In this document: piece by piece, positions 32,820 through 43,961 of the stretch
Layout of the letters: each line of letters opens with the position of its first letter
Numbering within the stretch: position 1 is the first letter of the stretch
Assembly (NCBI GenBank): GCA_033977485.1
Contig: CM066989.1
Span: forward strand, 34,759,095-34,823,094
Direction of reading: 5' to 3'
DNA length: 64,000 bases
Origin: Hydrangea macrophylla
Taxonomy: Eukaryota > Streptophyta > Magnoliopsida > Cornales > Hydrangeaceae
Notes under the pieces: model-generated
The model's input: only the letters and a program-made list of their open reading frames with translations
What the model was told of the DNA's origin: nothing
The model's database searches: none
Made by a program: the position numbers and the translations under genes

Positions 32820-33189
32820 ATTAATAAAAATCAATCCAGTGTCGGCTGCCTTCTAATACAACTCTAAACTTGAAACACGAAAAACATTTATACTTTAGTC
32901 AAGCTATGAATAGTCATATAATGTAAAGCCCAAAAAGCTTAGTTATTTTCAAGCCTAAACTTCTCCAAAAAGTATAACCTCTTTACCATTTTTGAAGTTA
33001 GAGAAATAAGAGTTTTGGGAACAGTGGACTAGGACTGTCCACTGTTATTGTAAAAATCATAATTAATTCTACACAAATCATGCGAAGCTCTATTTGGTGT
33101 CCCCTAATCTATATGACCCCCCTACTTCTAACATATAGTAGTTAAACAAGTAAGGTCCTAGTCATACAGAGTGTGCTAACCTTTCTTTC

Positions 33190-33990
33190 TAGTATGATCA
33201 CTAACAGGAGAGAATTAGAATTTTCTGAAAGAAAGATGGATTTTCTGGGATACTCGGGAGATGGGAGAAACAAGGATTTCTGGGAATTTAGAGTTCCTGG
33301 AAGAAACAAGTATATCCGGGTGAGTTGGACAGAGGTTTTGGGGGAAGACTAGAAAATCCGAGTTTATGGGAGAAACTTCTAGGAAAAGCAGGAATTTCAA
33401 GGTTTTTGGGAGAAACATGGATTTCTGGGAAATCTAGGCTGATTAGACATAGTTTATGTGAAAACAGGTATATTTGGGTGAATTTATGAGAAATTGGAGT
33501 TTTTGGGAAGCTTGGGTAGAGGTTCCAGAGAAATATGGATTTTCTGGAATTTTAGGTGAAACAAAGATACCTAGGGAGTTCGAATAGGCTTCTGGGAGAA
33601 GCGGGAATATCTGGGTGATTCGGACAAGCATTTTCGGGAAAATCTGGGAGATCTTATTAGGGTTTCTAGGAGAAAAGGGATTTCTGGGAAATCTGGTGGA
33701 TTTTGGCAGAGTTTTCGGGGAGCAGAGATTTCTAGTAGAGTTTTTGGGAAATGGGAATTTCTAGGAAGTTTAGATGGATTTTGGTAGAGTTTATGGGAAA
33801 TAGGAATATCTGGTTAAATCGGACAGAGGTTACGAGTGAAACTGGCATATATGGGTGAGTTAGACAGAATTTTCAGTAGAAATAGGTATATCGAAGTTCC
33901 TAGGAGAAACTGAGATTTCTGGGTAATCTGGGAAGAAACAGGGACTTTTGGGAGATCTGAGTAAATTGGACGAAGTTTCCGAGGGAAATT
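33190..33990. repeat. Degenerate minisatellite rich in GGGAGAAAC / TTTCTGGGAA
   Basis: A unit of roughly 30-50 bp combining GATTTCTGGGAA, TTTTGGGAGAAAC and GGTGAATTGGACAGA is repeated about 20 times with heavy variation. It lies on the internal side of the LTR at 34638, so it may be part of that retrotransposon's leader. Confidence 0.65.
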
Positions 33991-34614
33991 GGGATGTATG
34001 ACAGGAGCAGGTGATGATGGTGATCATACTGTCTAGTAGGTTTTCATACTCCTATGTCTTTGGACCAACAAACAAGGTTTGCGGTGTATATCTTTGTGAG
34101 CACGGAGCAGACATCCTTATCATGGTGCCTAGGCAGGTCAACTCAATGTAATCACATGTGAGTGATTGCCTTGGGAATCATAAGAAAGATGTTCTGTTCT
34201 ATGCCACATAAGCGTCTACACCGCGCAAGTAATCCCACCAGGGAATGCAACAGTTATATCATATTGTTCTATCTGAAAAGATAAATCAACAGCCCTATGA
34301 AAGGTTCTACAGGAATTTATATGCAAAGGCTGGGTTTAGTCAAAGAGGGTCTGTTGACGAGAGTTCCAATATACCGTCAGAGAGACAGTACGGAAGTGTT
34401 TACTCTTTTTGATATACCTTGGAAGGTACAGTATCAACGGTGACTTGTGCCCTGGCACAGTAAGACCTGAACAATGCCAGCGCCGCGTTTCAGACACAAT
34501 CGAAGGGGGAAAATGCAAAGTGCAATGCGGTGAACCAGACACAGTAAAAAGATGATTTTAAGGATGCTTCTTATGAGTCAAATCTCTGTATTATTTTGTT
34601 TAAAATAAAAAAAA

Positions 34615-34632
34615 TCCCCAGCAGAGTCGCCA
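34615..34632 (-). promoter_or_regulatory. Primer-binding site of an Ogre/Tat-type element
   Basis: Read on the minus strand it is TGGCGACTCTGCTGGGGA, the primer site described for Ogre-like Ty3/gypsy elements (tRNA-Arg type). It lies 5 bases beyond the end of the LTR at 34638-38873. Confidence 0.75.
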
Positions 34633-36048
34633 GATTCTGGACACGCGGGATTCCACCACTTGTTTGTTTTGAAAAGAAAAAGAAAAGGAGGTCTGTTGAA
34701 AACAGATACAGAGTCGCCACTTGGTCTTTAAGGAACCAAGAAACCTAATTTTGACTCACCCAAACGGATAAAGGGCACCGGCCCTTCATAACCAAAGAAC
34801 TTGGTTCGGGGTTTTGGTACGAGAGAGGAAGGAGCCTTTGTCGCGACTAAAACACCCTCAACTCGCCCCGTCTTTCGACGGGCCTCAATTAGCATCCAAA
34901 TAATCATCTTATACTATGTTTGGTTCGACAAATAATACTATGATAGTATACTACATTACATAAGAAACTTGAAATGGAAGATCTAAAGATAAGATATCGT
35001 TCATAAGATCTAAGCCAAATATCATACAATGTAAAGTGAAAGATCACACAAATAAATCTAGGAAAAATCGTCTAATCATATATCAAATAATCAAGACTTC
35101 CTAATCTAAAGGGGGACATGAATTGTTCTTGAAACAAATAATAAAAGAAATCAAAGCAAGCTGGTATGATGCATGTTATTCTTTGAGAAAAGAAGATCTC
35201 TGAATCCCCGAGACGGATGAGAAAGGGTGATTAGATCGAGGGGAATCATGAACGTGTGATCATGATCATTCCTTTTAATATTCTTAGATTAGGAGTTACA
35301 AAAACCCCAAATCTTTGCATGGATGCAATTTATGTATCTAGAATGTGTAAAGGTTGTAGTGTGCTTTGTGTTCATGAATTTCTAGAATGACTTAGAAGTC
35401 TAGGATGTGTATAATAAATGAATGAAATCATCATGGGATATGTTCAAATGTAGTATGAACTATTTCCTAAGACATGAGCCAATTTGGGGTACATGTAAGC
35501 ATCAAATCAAAGGAGGGAAGTAAAAGTATGCTTGCTGTGAATAGTGGACAGAACAGTAACATGATCTTGTGAAAATGAAAAAGAGGAGTTAGGAATGTTT
35601 TCAATGCATGATTTTTTATGGAGATCTTCATTATTGTGTCTAAAACACAACCCAAAAGCCAATCTTTAATAACTATTACAGATTGAGAGAAATCATATAA
35701 CCAATGGAGGTTACGCAAAAACAGAGTTCGTACTGTCGACTGAAATGTTAGAAAATCATAGAAAATGAAAAGAAAAGATCTAGAGGCCCATATTATACAG
35801 AAAGTTCCCTAAGACATTGAAGTTCAAGGGAAAATTAAGTTAGGATCACCCCTTTTGGAAACGTTTTCTGTGAAACAAGTTGAAAGTCAGCTTAGATGCA
35901 GTGACAACAAATGCAGAATTTCTATAGAGAATGTTTGGACCAAAATGCGGTCTTTCTATGCATCTCCAAGTCAAACCAAAAATCATGGGTGTTCTCTAAT
36001 GAGTTAGGAAGACTTTCCAAGTGGTATTACATTCATACATTGAGTATT

Positions 36049-36231
36049 GAACTCAAAATAATTCCTTGAAGTTAAATGACTCACTGTTTTGAGGGTTTTG
36101 AGAAAAAAAACAAGGTTTATTTCTTGAAATCAAAAAACAAGGAACTCAAAATAATTCCTTGAAGTTAAATGACTCACTGTTTTGAGGGTTTTGAGAAAAA
36201 AAACAAGGTTTATTTCTTGAAATCAAAATGA
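36049..36231. repeat. 93-bp tandem duplication in the Ogre-like LTR
   Basis: Two successive copies of GAACTCAAAATAATTCCTTG ... TTTCTTGAAATCAAAA. They look almost identical, so the duplication is recent relative to the LTR. Confidence 0.85.
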
Positions 36232-37968
36232 GGGGTTTAAGAGGGGGGTTTTGAAATGGGGGTTTTGAAAGTATACTTCCAGAACTTGGATGAATATTCT
36301 AACCACTTGGAATATCAATTCCTAACTCATTTCAAGAACTTCCCAAGAATTTGCAAAACATGGTTTTATTTGGAAACCAAACTCAAGAATCTATGGGAGT
36401 ATGATACATGAGAGGATAGATGATACATGATATGATATAGCATGCTAAAAGTGGTAAAGAACATGTTGATGGGATATGAGTTCATCTAGATACAAGAGAG
36501 TGTTGCATCAAAGTGTGAAAGTCAAAAAGTGACATGTTGTGAATAGTGGACAAACTATATGCATTACTTTATAACATCATAATGGGAGGTCAAACATGCC
36601 TAGAAAAATGTGGGAAAAATCAGAGATCATACTTATTGTGTCTATAAAACAACCCAAAAAGCCAAACCTCAATAGTTATCACAGATTAAAAGAAATAAAT
36701 CAGAATGTACACATGACTCAGAAACAAAAGCTGCACTGTTGACTGATTTTGTATGATTTTTCATAAATCAAAGAAAAGGTTTATGATGACCCATTATATA
36801 CCAAAAGTTTTCTAAGACACTTAAGTTTCATAAAGAAAATAGAAAAGATATATGTACGGTGACAAAAACATCCAGAATAAGTGCAAAAAGTCAGGTAAAC
36901 ATTCTGTGAGAACAGAGGCAGATTATGGATATGAACTTCTTAAATCCGAAAATAATACTTTCACATCTCTATAATTGATGGGAAATATTGGAGACAAACT
37001 ATGATGTCTTAGGAATATTTTCAAGTGGTTTCATCATCATAAATCAAGTGTTTAATTCAAAACAAATCTTTGAATATGAACAACTCACTGTTTTGGATCA
37101 TTCTTGAAGAAAATAGATTTGGGTTTTGAAATAGAGTTTGAATTCTTGATTGGGGGTTTTGAAATAGATGTTCAAAGCATTAACTTAAACGCTTGAGATG
37201 ACCATGTGACCAGTTAGAACCTCATCCAACCTTGAATCATCAAAGAACTTCCAATATTATTTGCACAAACATAGTTTTGTTTGAGAATATGACTTCAAGA
37301 ATACATATGAATGAATTGAAGGTAGAATCATCATCCATCAAACTGTCTTTGAGGTCAAGAGCTACTATCCATAAGGATTCACTCTCCTCAAACAACATGT
37401 CATCTAGATGATGATGAAAAACTAAATAATCAAAGAAAAGTCAAAAGAAATGAGGTTAAGAGAGAGATGAACATCAAAGTAAACAAACATTCAAATAGCA
37501 ATCAATAGTTGATATTCATTGAGATATTGGACTTGTAGTTTGGTGTTTCACTCATATGTGTTGACATTTGGACATGGAAGTAGCTTCCTATCTCATAGAT
37601 ACTCAAGAATAATGGTTGGAGATGATTTGAATGTGGAGTATATGAGAGGTAATGGAAGAAAATAAGATTAAAACTCACTTTGATTGGAAAAAATGGAAGA
37701 AGAAGACTACTTCTTCTCTTTCTCTCTCTATATTTCTCTAGAGTTTCTTCCTAAGCTCTCTCTAAGCTTCCATGTCTCTCCCTAAATGGAAGTAAATGGC
37801 TTCTTTTTATAGGAAAAGGAGGGGTGGTAAATGGAGTTTTAAAAAGTTTAAAATGGTCTCCTATTGGTCCAAAATAAGCTGGGAACCAAAACTACGTCGT
37901 TTTGATTTCCAATATATCAAATTGGACCCCTAAAATAAATTACAAAAGTGGACTGTTCTGGGGGAGAG

Positions 37969-38034
37969 TGCCGCGGCGGCATTGGGCCTATGCCGCGGCG
38001 GCAGTGGGCCAATGCCGTGGCGGCACTGCTCCTC
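37969..38034. repeat. Three 22-bp GC-rich repeats
   Basis: TGCCGCGGCGGCA(T/G)TGGGCC units start at 37969, 37991 and 38013; the third is diverged (TGCCGTGGCGGCACTG). They stand out in an AT-rich LTR. Confidence 0.8.
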
Positions 38035-38873
38035 CATTGTCCAGATAATGCTGTTTAGGCCCCCTGAGGTTCCTGTATTCGCGAAAAGGCCCTATTTTGT
38101 CCGAAATTCACAGAAAATGCGTATAAACTCCAAACTGAGGTTGTGATATACCGTTGGAAAGGTATTGGAGTCTATTTCCTATAAAAAATGTTTTGGAGTC
38201 AGGTCACTTTGAAAAGTTTTGCGGTATTTGCGATAAAAGCCGATTTGATCGCCTTTTTCACCTTCGGAAATTCATAATAAATTTGTTTTAAATCTAAAAA
38301 TTGTGTGTGATATACCATTGGAAAGCTATTGACCTCTAGTCTCTATGAAAAATGTTTGAAAATTGTTACGGTGCTCCGGTTTCAAAGTCAAATTTTGGTC
38401 AAGCTGGTCAAACCTGGGATTCCCGGGAAGTTCTGGAAACCTTTGGGAGCTCTCAGGAGCTGACGTTTTTGTGCGATCTTCTTTTAGAACATACTTTAAT
38501 ACTTTCCACATGATCTAGAATGATTCTGGAGAATTTGGACGATTTCGGTCAAACTTGGTCAAACCTTGGTCAAACTGGTCAACGGGGACTTTCTGGGAAC
38601 TTCCGGGTCTTCCGGGGGTCTCTGGGAGCTGACGATTTCATCTGATTTTTATTAAAAACTCATTTTCTTACTTTTCTTATGACATAGCATGTTTTCAGAA
38701 CTTTTGGTCCAAATCTGAGAGTTTTCGGGCTTTTAGGGGCATTTTGGTCATTATGAGCATTTTTGAGAGATAAAACCAACTTCCAGGGGTCCTTTTGAGT
38801 CATTTTCGATCATTGTGAACCACCAAGCTATGGGTCTCCTAAATCTGATAACCGACAAAATTGAGTGTCTACA

Positions 38874-39889
38874 GATAGATATTATATAGTCACGGGAGTG
38901 GTCTAATTTATAACATGGCATAGAGGGATTGATTGCGATTCATTGACATATGAGATGAATTTAGAAACCAATGGCAGATCTTCCTCAATAAAAAGATGAA
39001 GCTAACTAGAGTGCAAAGTCATATATCTTTGGTTAATAAGATGAAGCTAACTATAGTGCAAATATGATTACTTGAACTTTCTACGTGTCATTAATTTTCA
39101 ACCCAATGCCTACTCAACATGTGTGTGTTGCTATGCTAATTATACAAGTTATATCTTTCTCCAATGGTTGCATAATCAACATGTTTTGATACTTTTATTT
39201 TTAGAGCTCCATATTTTTCCATGGTTACTTTGAGTTTATTACTCATCAAATCGGTTTGAAATTTGTGATTTATGTTTTTGTTGTTAGATTTTCAAGTTTT
39301 AAAATTGCTATTTGGAGTGTCAACATTTATTATAATGCTATCCTTCCTTCATTTATAGGCTGGGAGCATCCAATATTTGTGGAGGGGTGGCATTTCTAGA
39401 TACAAGTGGTCCTTCTTACTCCAGGTTAGTAGGAGTACGCTTGCGAGGTGGCATTTTATACGTTTTACTTGCTATTTAGGGTTGTAAACCTTAACGAGTA
39501 CGCCTGCGGGGTGATGTTTTATGTGTTCTTGCTTTCTCTCTATGTTCGGTGACAAATTAATAAAAACCTAGAAAACTGATAGAAAACTTTGTAGAAAAAC
39601 AAGAAGAAGAAAAGCACATCAAAAGATCAAATATGGCACACATATAAGACACATAATTGTGTTAATGACACGAAATGTGCGTTCGGATCCCACTTAGAAC
39701 AAATACATAAGTGCAATGAAGTATACTTTACTATACCATTAATTCATAATTAGATTCATCAAAAAATTCAAGTTTATATCAACTATCAAGTGTGCACAAA
39801 ATAACTACTAGGTCCACTACATCATTGTTGCTAGCCTATCGTTACTCGATATCGTCGAGATCAAGGTCATAGTCATTGTTTCCATCTTC
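38874..39889. other. Non-coding spacer between the LTR and hAT-like exons
   Basis: No gene recognised. AACTAGAGTGCAAA and AACTATAGTGCAAA, each next to AGATGAAGCT, repeat at about 38994-39062, and GAGTACGC(T/C)TGCG(A/G)GGTG repeats at about 39431 and 39498. Confidence 0.4.
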
Positions 39890-40359
39890 CTAATCTTCCC
39901 CTTCTTCTTCCCATTCTCCTTCTTCGTCTTCTTCTTCTTCTACATCTTCTTCTTCATCTTCATCTTCATCTTCATCTTCATCTTCATCTTCATCTACCTT
40001 TGCTTTCCCTTTTCCTTTGTCTTTTCCTTTTTTGTAGGCATTCAAGTTCCTTGGTCCTATTATCATTACAAACAAACACTTAATGTAATAATATGATATA
40101 ACTAATTTTTTTAACAAAATATTTCACTTGTTCTTAATATAAAAAAGTTAGAATACATATATATAATACCTCTCTTTCTCTTATTGCTACTTGGACCTTC
40201 ATCAATTGTGAAGCATTCTCCAATATCCATCCATGCTCTATCATCAACTATACATGCATCTTAACTTTCGGTGATCCATTCATCATCCGATTCCATATCC
40301 AACAAACAAATTGGATAATACAAATCCTCCCCTTTTTGTTGTCGTTGTGCATGTCTTAA
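39890..40359 (-). pseudogene. hAT transposase-like C-terminal exons
   Basis: Two minus-strand exons, about 40170-40359 and 39890-40056, join in phase (AGAG|GTATTA to ATAG|GACC) and read LRHAQRQQKGEDLYYPICL, DDEWITES, then after a stop DACIVDDRAW ... NKRKRGPRNLNAYKKG. The pattern (basic LRxRxxQ, DPLYPI-like, then DDEWI) resembles the tail after the dimerisation domain of plant hAT transposases. A TAA at about 40261-40263 breaks it. The end is a long Asp/Glu tract encoded by a GAT/GAA trinucleotide repeat. The upstream part is absent: the satellite-like array starts 9 bp beyond the first exon's acceptor (CTTCAG). The hAT assignment is by motif memory and moderately sure. Confidence 0.5.
39900..40000. 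repeat. CTT/CAT trinucleotide repeat
   Basis: (CTTCAT)n and CTTCTT runs, encoding the acidic tail on the minus strand. Confidence 0.8.
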
Positions 40360-40367
40360 CTGAAGTT

Positions 40368-41945
40368 TAGTTTTGGGGGTTTTGAGTAGTGAAACGCTAA
40401 ACCGCATAACCAAACGCCACGAAACCTTATGCGTACCTCAAACATGCCTAAATAAACTTTTAGGAACTAATGGAATGCATAACGGATTCACGGTTCACAA
40501 AAAACGCGAAAAAATGACCCTTACATCACTTAGGCTTGAAAAAGCTTAGTTTTGGGGGTTTTGAGTAGTGAAATGCTAAACCGCTTAACCAAACGCCACG
40601 AAACCTTACGCGCACCTCAAACATGCCTAAAAAAACTTACGGGAACTAACAGAATGCATACGGATTCACGGTTCACAAAAACCGTGAAAAAATGACCATT
40701 ACATCACTTAGGCTTGAAAAAGCTTAGTTTTGGGGGTTTTGAGTAGTGAAACGCTAAACCGCTTAACCAAATGCCTCGAAACCTTACGAGCACCTCAAAC
40801 ATGCCTAAAAAAACTTGCAAGAACTAACAGAATGCATAACAGATTCACGGTTCACAAAAAACACTAAAAAATGACCCTTGCATCACTTAGGCTTGAAAAA
40901 GCTTAGTTTTGGGGGTTTTGAGTAGTGAAACGCTAAACTGCTTAACCAAACGCCAAGAAACATTACACGCACCTCAAACATGCCTAAATAAACTTGTAAA
41001 AACTAACGGAATGCATAACGGATTCACAGTTCACAAAAAACGCAAAAAAATGACCCTTACATCACTTAGGCTTGAAAAAGCTTAGTTTTGGGGGTTTTGA
41101 GTAGTGAAATGCTAAACCGCTTAACCAAACGCCAAGAAACCTTACGCGCACCTCAAACATGCCTATAAAAACTTACGGGAACTAACAGAATGCATACGGA
41201 TTCACGGTTCACAAAAACCGTGAAAAAATGACCCTTACATCACTTAGGCTTGAAAAAGCTTAGTTTTGGGGGTTTTGAGTAGTGAAAAGCTATACCGCTT
41301 AACCAATTGCCACGAAACCTTATGTACACCTCAAACATGCCTAAATAAACTTGTGGGAACTAACAGAATGCATAACGGATTCATGGTTCACAAAAAACAT
41401 AAAAAAATGACCCTTACATCACTTAGGCTTGAAAAAGCTTAGTTTTGGGGGGTTTTGAGTATTGAAACGCTAAATCGCTTAACCAAACGCCACGAAACTT
41501 TACGCATACCTCAAACATACCTAAATAAACTTTGGGGAACTAACGGAATGCATACTGGATTCACGGTTCACATAAAACGCGAAAAAATGACACTTAAATC
41601 ACTTAGGCTTGAAAAAGCTTAGTTTTGGGGGTTTTGAGTAGTGAAACGCTAAACTGCTTAACCAAACGCCACGAAACCTTACACGCACCTCAAACATGCC
41701 TAAATAAACTTGCAAGAACTAACAGAATGCATAACGAATTCACGATTCACAAAAAACGCGAAAAAATGACCCTTACATCACTTAGGCTTGAAAAAGCTTA
41801 GTTTTGGGGGTTTTGAGTAGTGAAATGGTAAACCACTTAACCAAATGCCATAAACCTTACGCGCACCTCAAACATGCCGAAATTAACTTGCGGAAACTAG
41901 CAAAATGCATAACGGATTCACGGTTCACAAATAATGCAAAAAAAG
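40368..41945. repeat. Satellite-like tandem array, nine copies of a 178-180 bp monomer
   Basis: Monomers start with TAGTTTTGGGGGTTTTGAG at 40368, 40547, 40725, 40904, 41083, 41261, 41440, 41620 and 41799. Periods are 179, 178, 179, 179, 178, 179, 180 and 179. Each contains AACCAAACGCCACGAAACC, ACCTCAAACATGCC, GATTCACGGTTCACAAAAA and ends CTTAGGCTTGAAAAAGC. Copies 2 and 5 share private variants (ATGCATACGG, AAAACCGTG). Just beyond the array, at about 41983-42010, an inverted piece (CTCAAAACCCCCAAAC) of the monomer start occurs. There is no open frame across monomers. The monomer length is in the range of plant centromeric satellites, but nine copies alone do not make a centromere. Confidence 0.93.
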
Positions 41946-42414
41946 ACTCTTTCATCATTCCGAGTCCCTGAACACATTTTGGTCTCTCAAAACCCCCAAA
42001 CATAGTTTTACGTACTCTTTTATTATTTTATATATACAACTAATTAATGAAAACTTTATCTTTTTTGTAGGTGCAAAGTTTCACATTTTGATGGAAGTTC
42101 TAACAAGTGAACCACTTTTTTTGTTCGGCTAATTTTTTGTTGCTTTCATAGTTTTCTTAGTGCTTTAATTTTTGATGAATATGTAATATGTGTATGTTAT
42201 TAGTTTAGCAGTACTTGACTCGGATTGATTGTATATTTTTTTTGTTCAGTCCAATAAATTAATTGATTGATATTTAGATGTATCGATGAAATTTAGTAGT
42301 TGAAATAGATCATTAATTGAGTTGGATTTAATTTTGTATAGGGTGGTATTGTATATATATATATATGTACAAGATGGTATATGTTGTTTTTACAGGGTGG
42401 TATTGAATCAGTAT

Positions 42415-43057
42415 TGTTATGTCACATTTATGTCGTTTTTTTAAAAAGTGACATAAATACCTATTTATGTCACTTTTAAGACTTTGATGTAATAATTTTG
42501 TTTGGTATTTATGTCACTTTTATACTTTTATGTCACTTTAGGTTAAAAGTGACATAAATAAAATGGCATTTATGTCACTTTTAAGTACTTATGTCACTTT
42601 TTTACTAACATATGTGTTGGTATTATGAAACATCTATGTCACTTTTCTACTTTTATGTCACTTTAATTAGGTTAAAAGTGACATAAATAAAATGGTATTT
42701 ATGTCACGAGTAATTCTTTGGTGACAACTTTCATACAACTTTCATACAACCTCCTAAAAGATGTGTCTATCTTTCTCCTGTGTCATTGTGGGGTCCAGTG
42801 ACATCACATGAAAGAGATAGACACATCATTTTAAAGGGTTGTATGAAAGTTGTCACCAAAGAATTACTCTTTATGTCACTTTTAAGTATTTATGTCACTT
42901 TTTAGTAACATATGTGTTGGTATTATGAAATATTTATGTCACTTTTAAAACAATTATGTCGCCTCCATTTATGTCACTTTTTATTGGTATAAAAAGTGAC
43001 ATAAATACCTATTTATGTCACTTTTTAAGTGACATAAATAGCCTTTTTCTTGTAGTG
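42415..43057 (-). mobile_element. CACTA-like element end with TTTATGTCACTTTT subterminal repeats
   Basis: The right end reads CTTTTTCTTGTAGTG (43043-43057), the complement of CACTACAAGAAAAAG, a standard plant CACTA terminus. Inside, TTTATGTCACTTTT and its complement AAAAGTGACATAAA occur about fifteen times on both strands, like subterminal transposase-binding arrays. The left end was not identified. A foldback MITE is inserted at 42708-42869. Confidence 0.65.
42708..42869. mobile_element. Mutator-type foldback MITE, copy 4
   Basis: 162 bp, beginning GAGTAATTCTTTGGTGACAA and ending with its complement, with the same central TGTGTCTATC / GATAGACACA pairing and GTGGGGTCCAGTGACATCAC as copies 1 and 2. 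It is flanked by an exact 10-bp duplication TTTATGTCAC (42698-42707, 42870-42879), which is itself a CACTA subterminal motif. Confidence 0.8.
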
Positions 43058-43961
43058 TTACAATCTCTTGTCATACAATTACAATCCTCCTCATGCGAGT
43101 TACAATCACACCTGGTTGACTGATTGTGCAACCGGGAAACTTGATAGCATTTAATGCCCCATAAGCCACATGTCACATCTTAGCCCCTCCCACCTTTGTC
43201 TCTCCTACCCGGTGCGGGCAAAACCACTAATCGCACCAAAGAATATTCCAACATAGCCTAGAAAATAATTGTGTAGTGATGAGATTGATAGTAAGCTTAT
43301 TCGAAATTTAATTTATGTATAACGCAAAGAATCATGGATAGATTTTTGGTCATTGAAGCAAAACATTTAAATTTGGAAAACTCTGTGCTGTCACTTGTCA
43401 CATTGATGCATGCATGAGAGAGAGTAAAATATGAGGTTGTGGTGCTGTCACTTGTCACTTTAATGAGAAAAATTATAATTTAATGAGGTAAATTGTAACT
43501 TGATGACAAAAAACTGTATAGCTTGATAAGGGAAATTGTAACTTGGTGACAAAAAACCAAACCATTCTGAGAAAAAATTGTCACAAAGGCTTGTAACCAC
43601 CATGAGAAAAAAATATGCAAACAAAAGGTTGTAATTACAATGACAAAAATTGTAACTAACAAAACGACCATGATTTTTTCCAAAGGATCTATGTCACTCT
43701 CTTTCTAGCACGCATGATGCGCGCGCAGTTCCCTTTAAATTTGGAAAACAAAATTTGTTTTCTTTTTTTATTGGGCATTGTAATTATCAAGCAATAAATA
43801 TTATTAAACAGTGCTAAACATCCTAATAATTCATTAACCATTTGGGTGCTTATTTTTTAACATAGTACAAAACACAAATGCATTACATTCTCATCGGGAA
43901 GGCATAGAAGAAGCGTACATATATCTTTACACACATTAATAGGTATTGTAGTTCATTATTT
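43058..43961. other. Spacer upstream of the stop of ankyrin gene 2
   Basis: Non-coding. At 43440-43640 a theme of AAATTGTAACTTGATGACAAAA is repeated loosely. The 3' UTR of ankyrin gene 2 should lie near the right end. Confidence 0.4.

Larger units (their letters stand above)
34638..38873 (-). mobile_element. 4.2-kb LTR of an Ogre/Tat-like Ty3/gypsy element (5' LTR)
   Basis: On the minus strand it starts TGTAGACACTCAATTTTGTC, typical of Ogre/Tat LTRs, and ends GCGTGTCCA just before the primer site. Its length of about 4236 bp fits that lineage. Internal structure includes an exact-looking 93-bp tandem duplication (36049-36141 and 36142-36231), an older duplication with a period of about 1 kb (compare 35637 and 36640), three 22-bp GC-rich repeats at 37969-38034, and a doubled GGTCAAAC...GGGAGCTGACG block near 38400-38640. 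No gag or pol is recognisable to the left, so the element is truncated. Confidence 0.75.

Noticed and set aside
40368..41945. CRISPR-like array
   Set aside because: The whole 179-bp monomer is repeated with no unique spacers, and the sequence is plant nuclear DNA.
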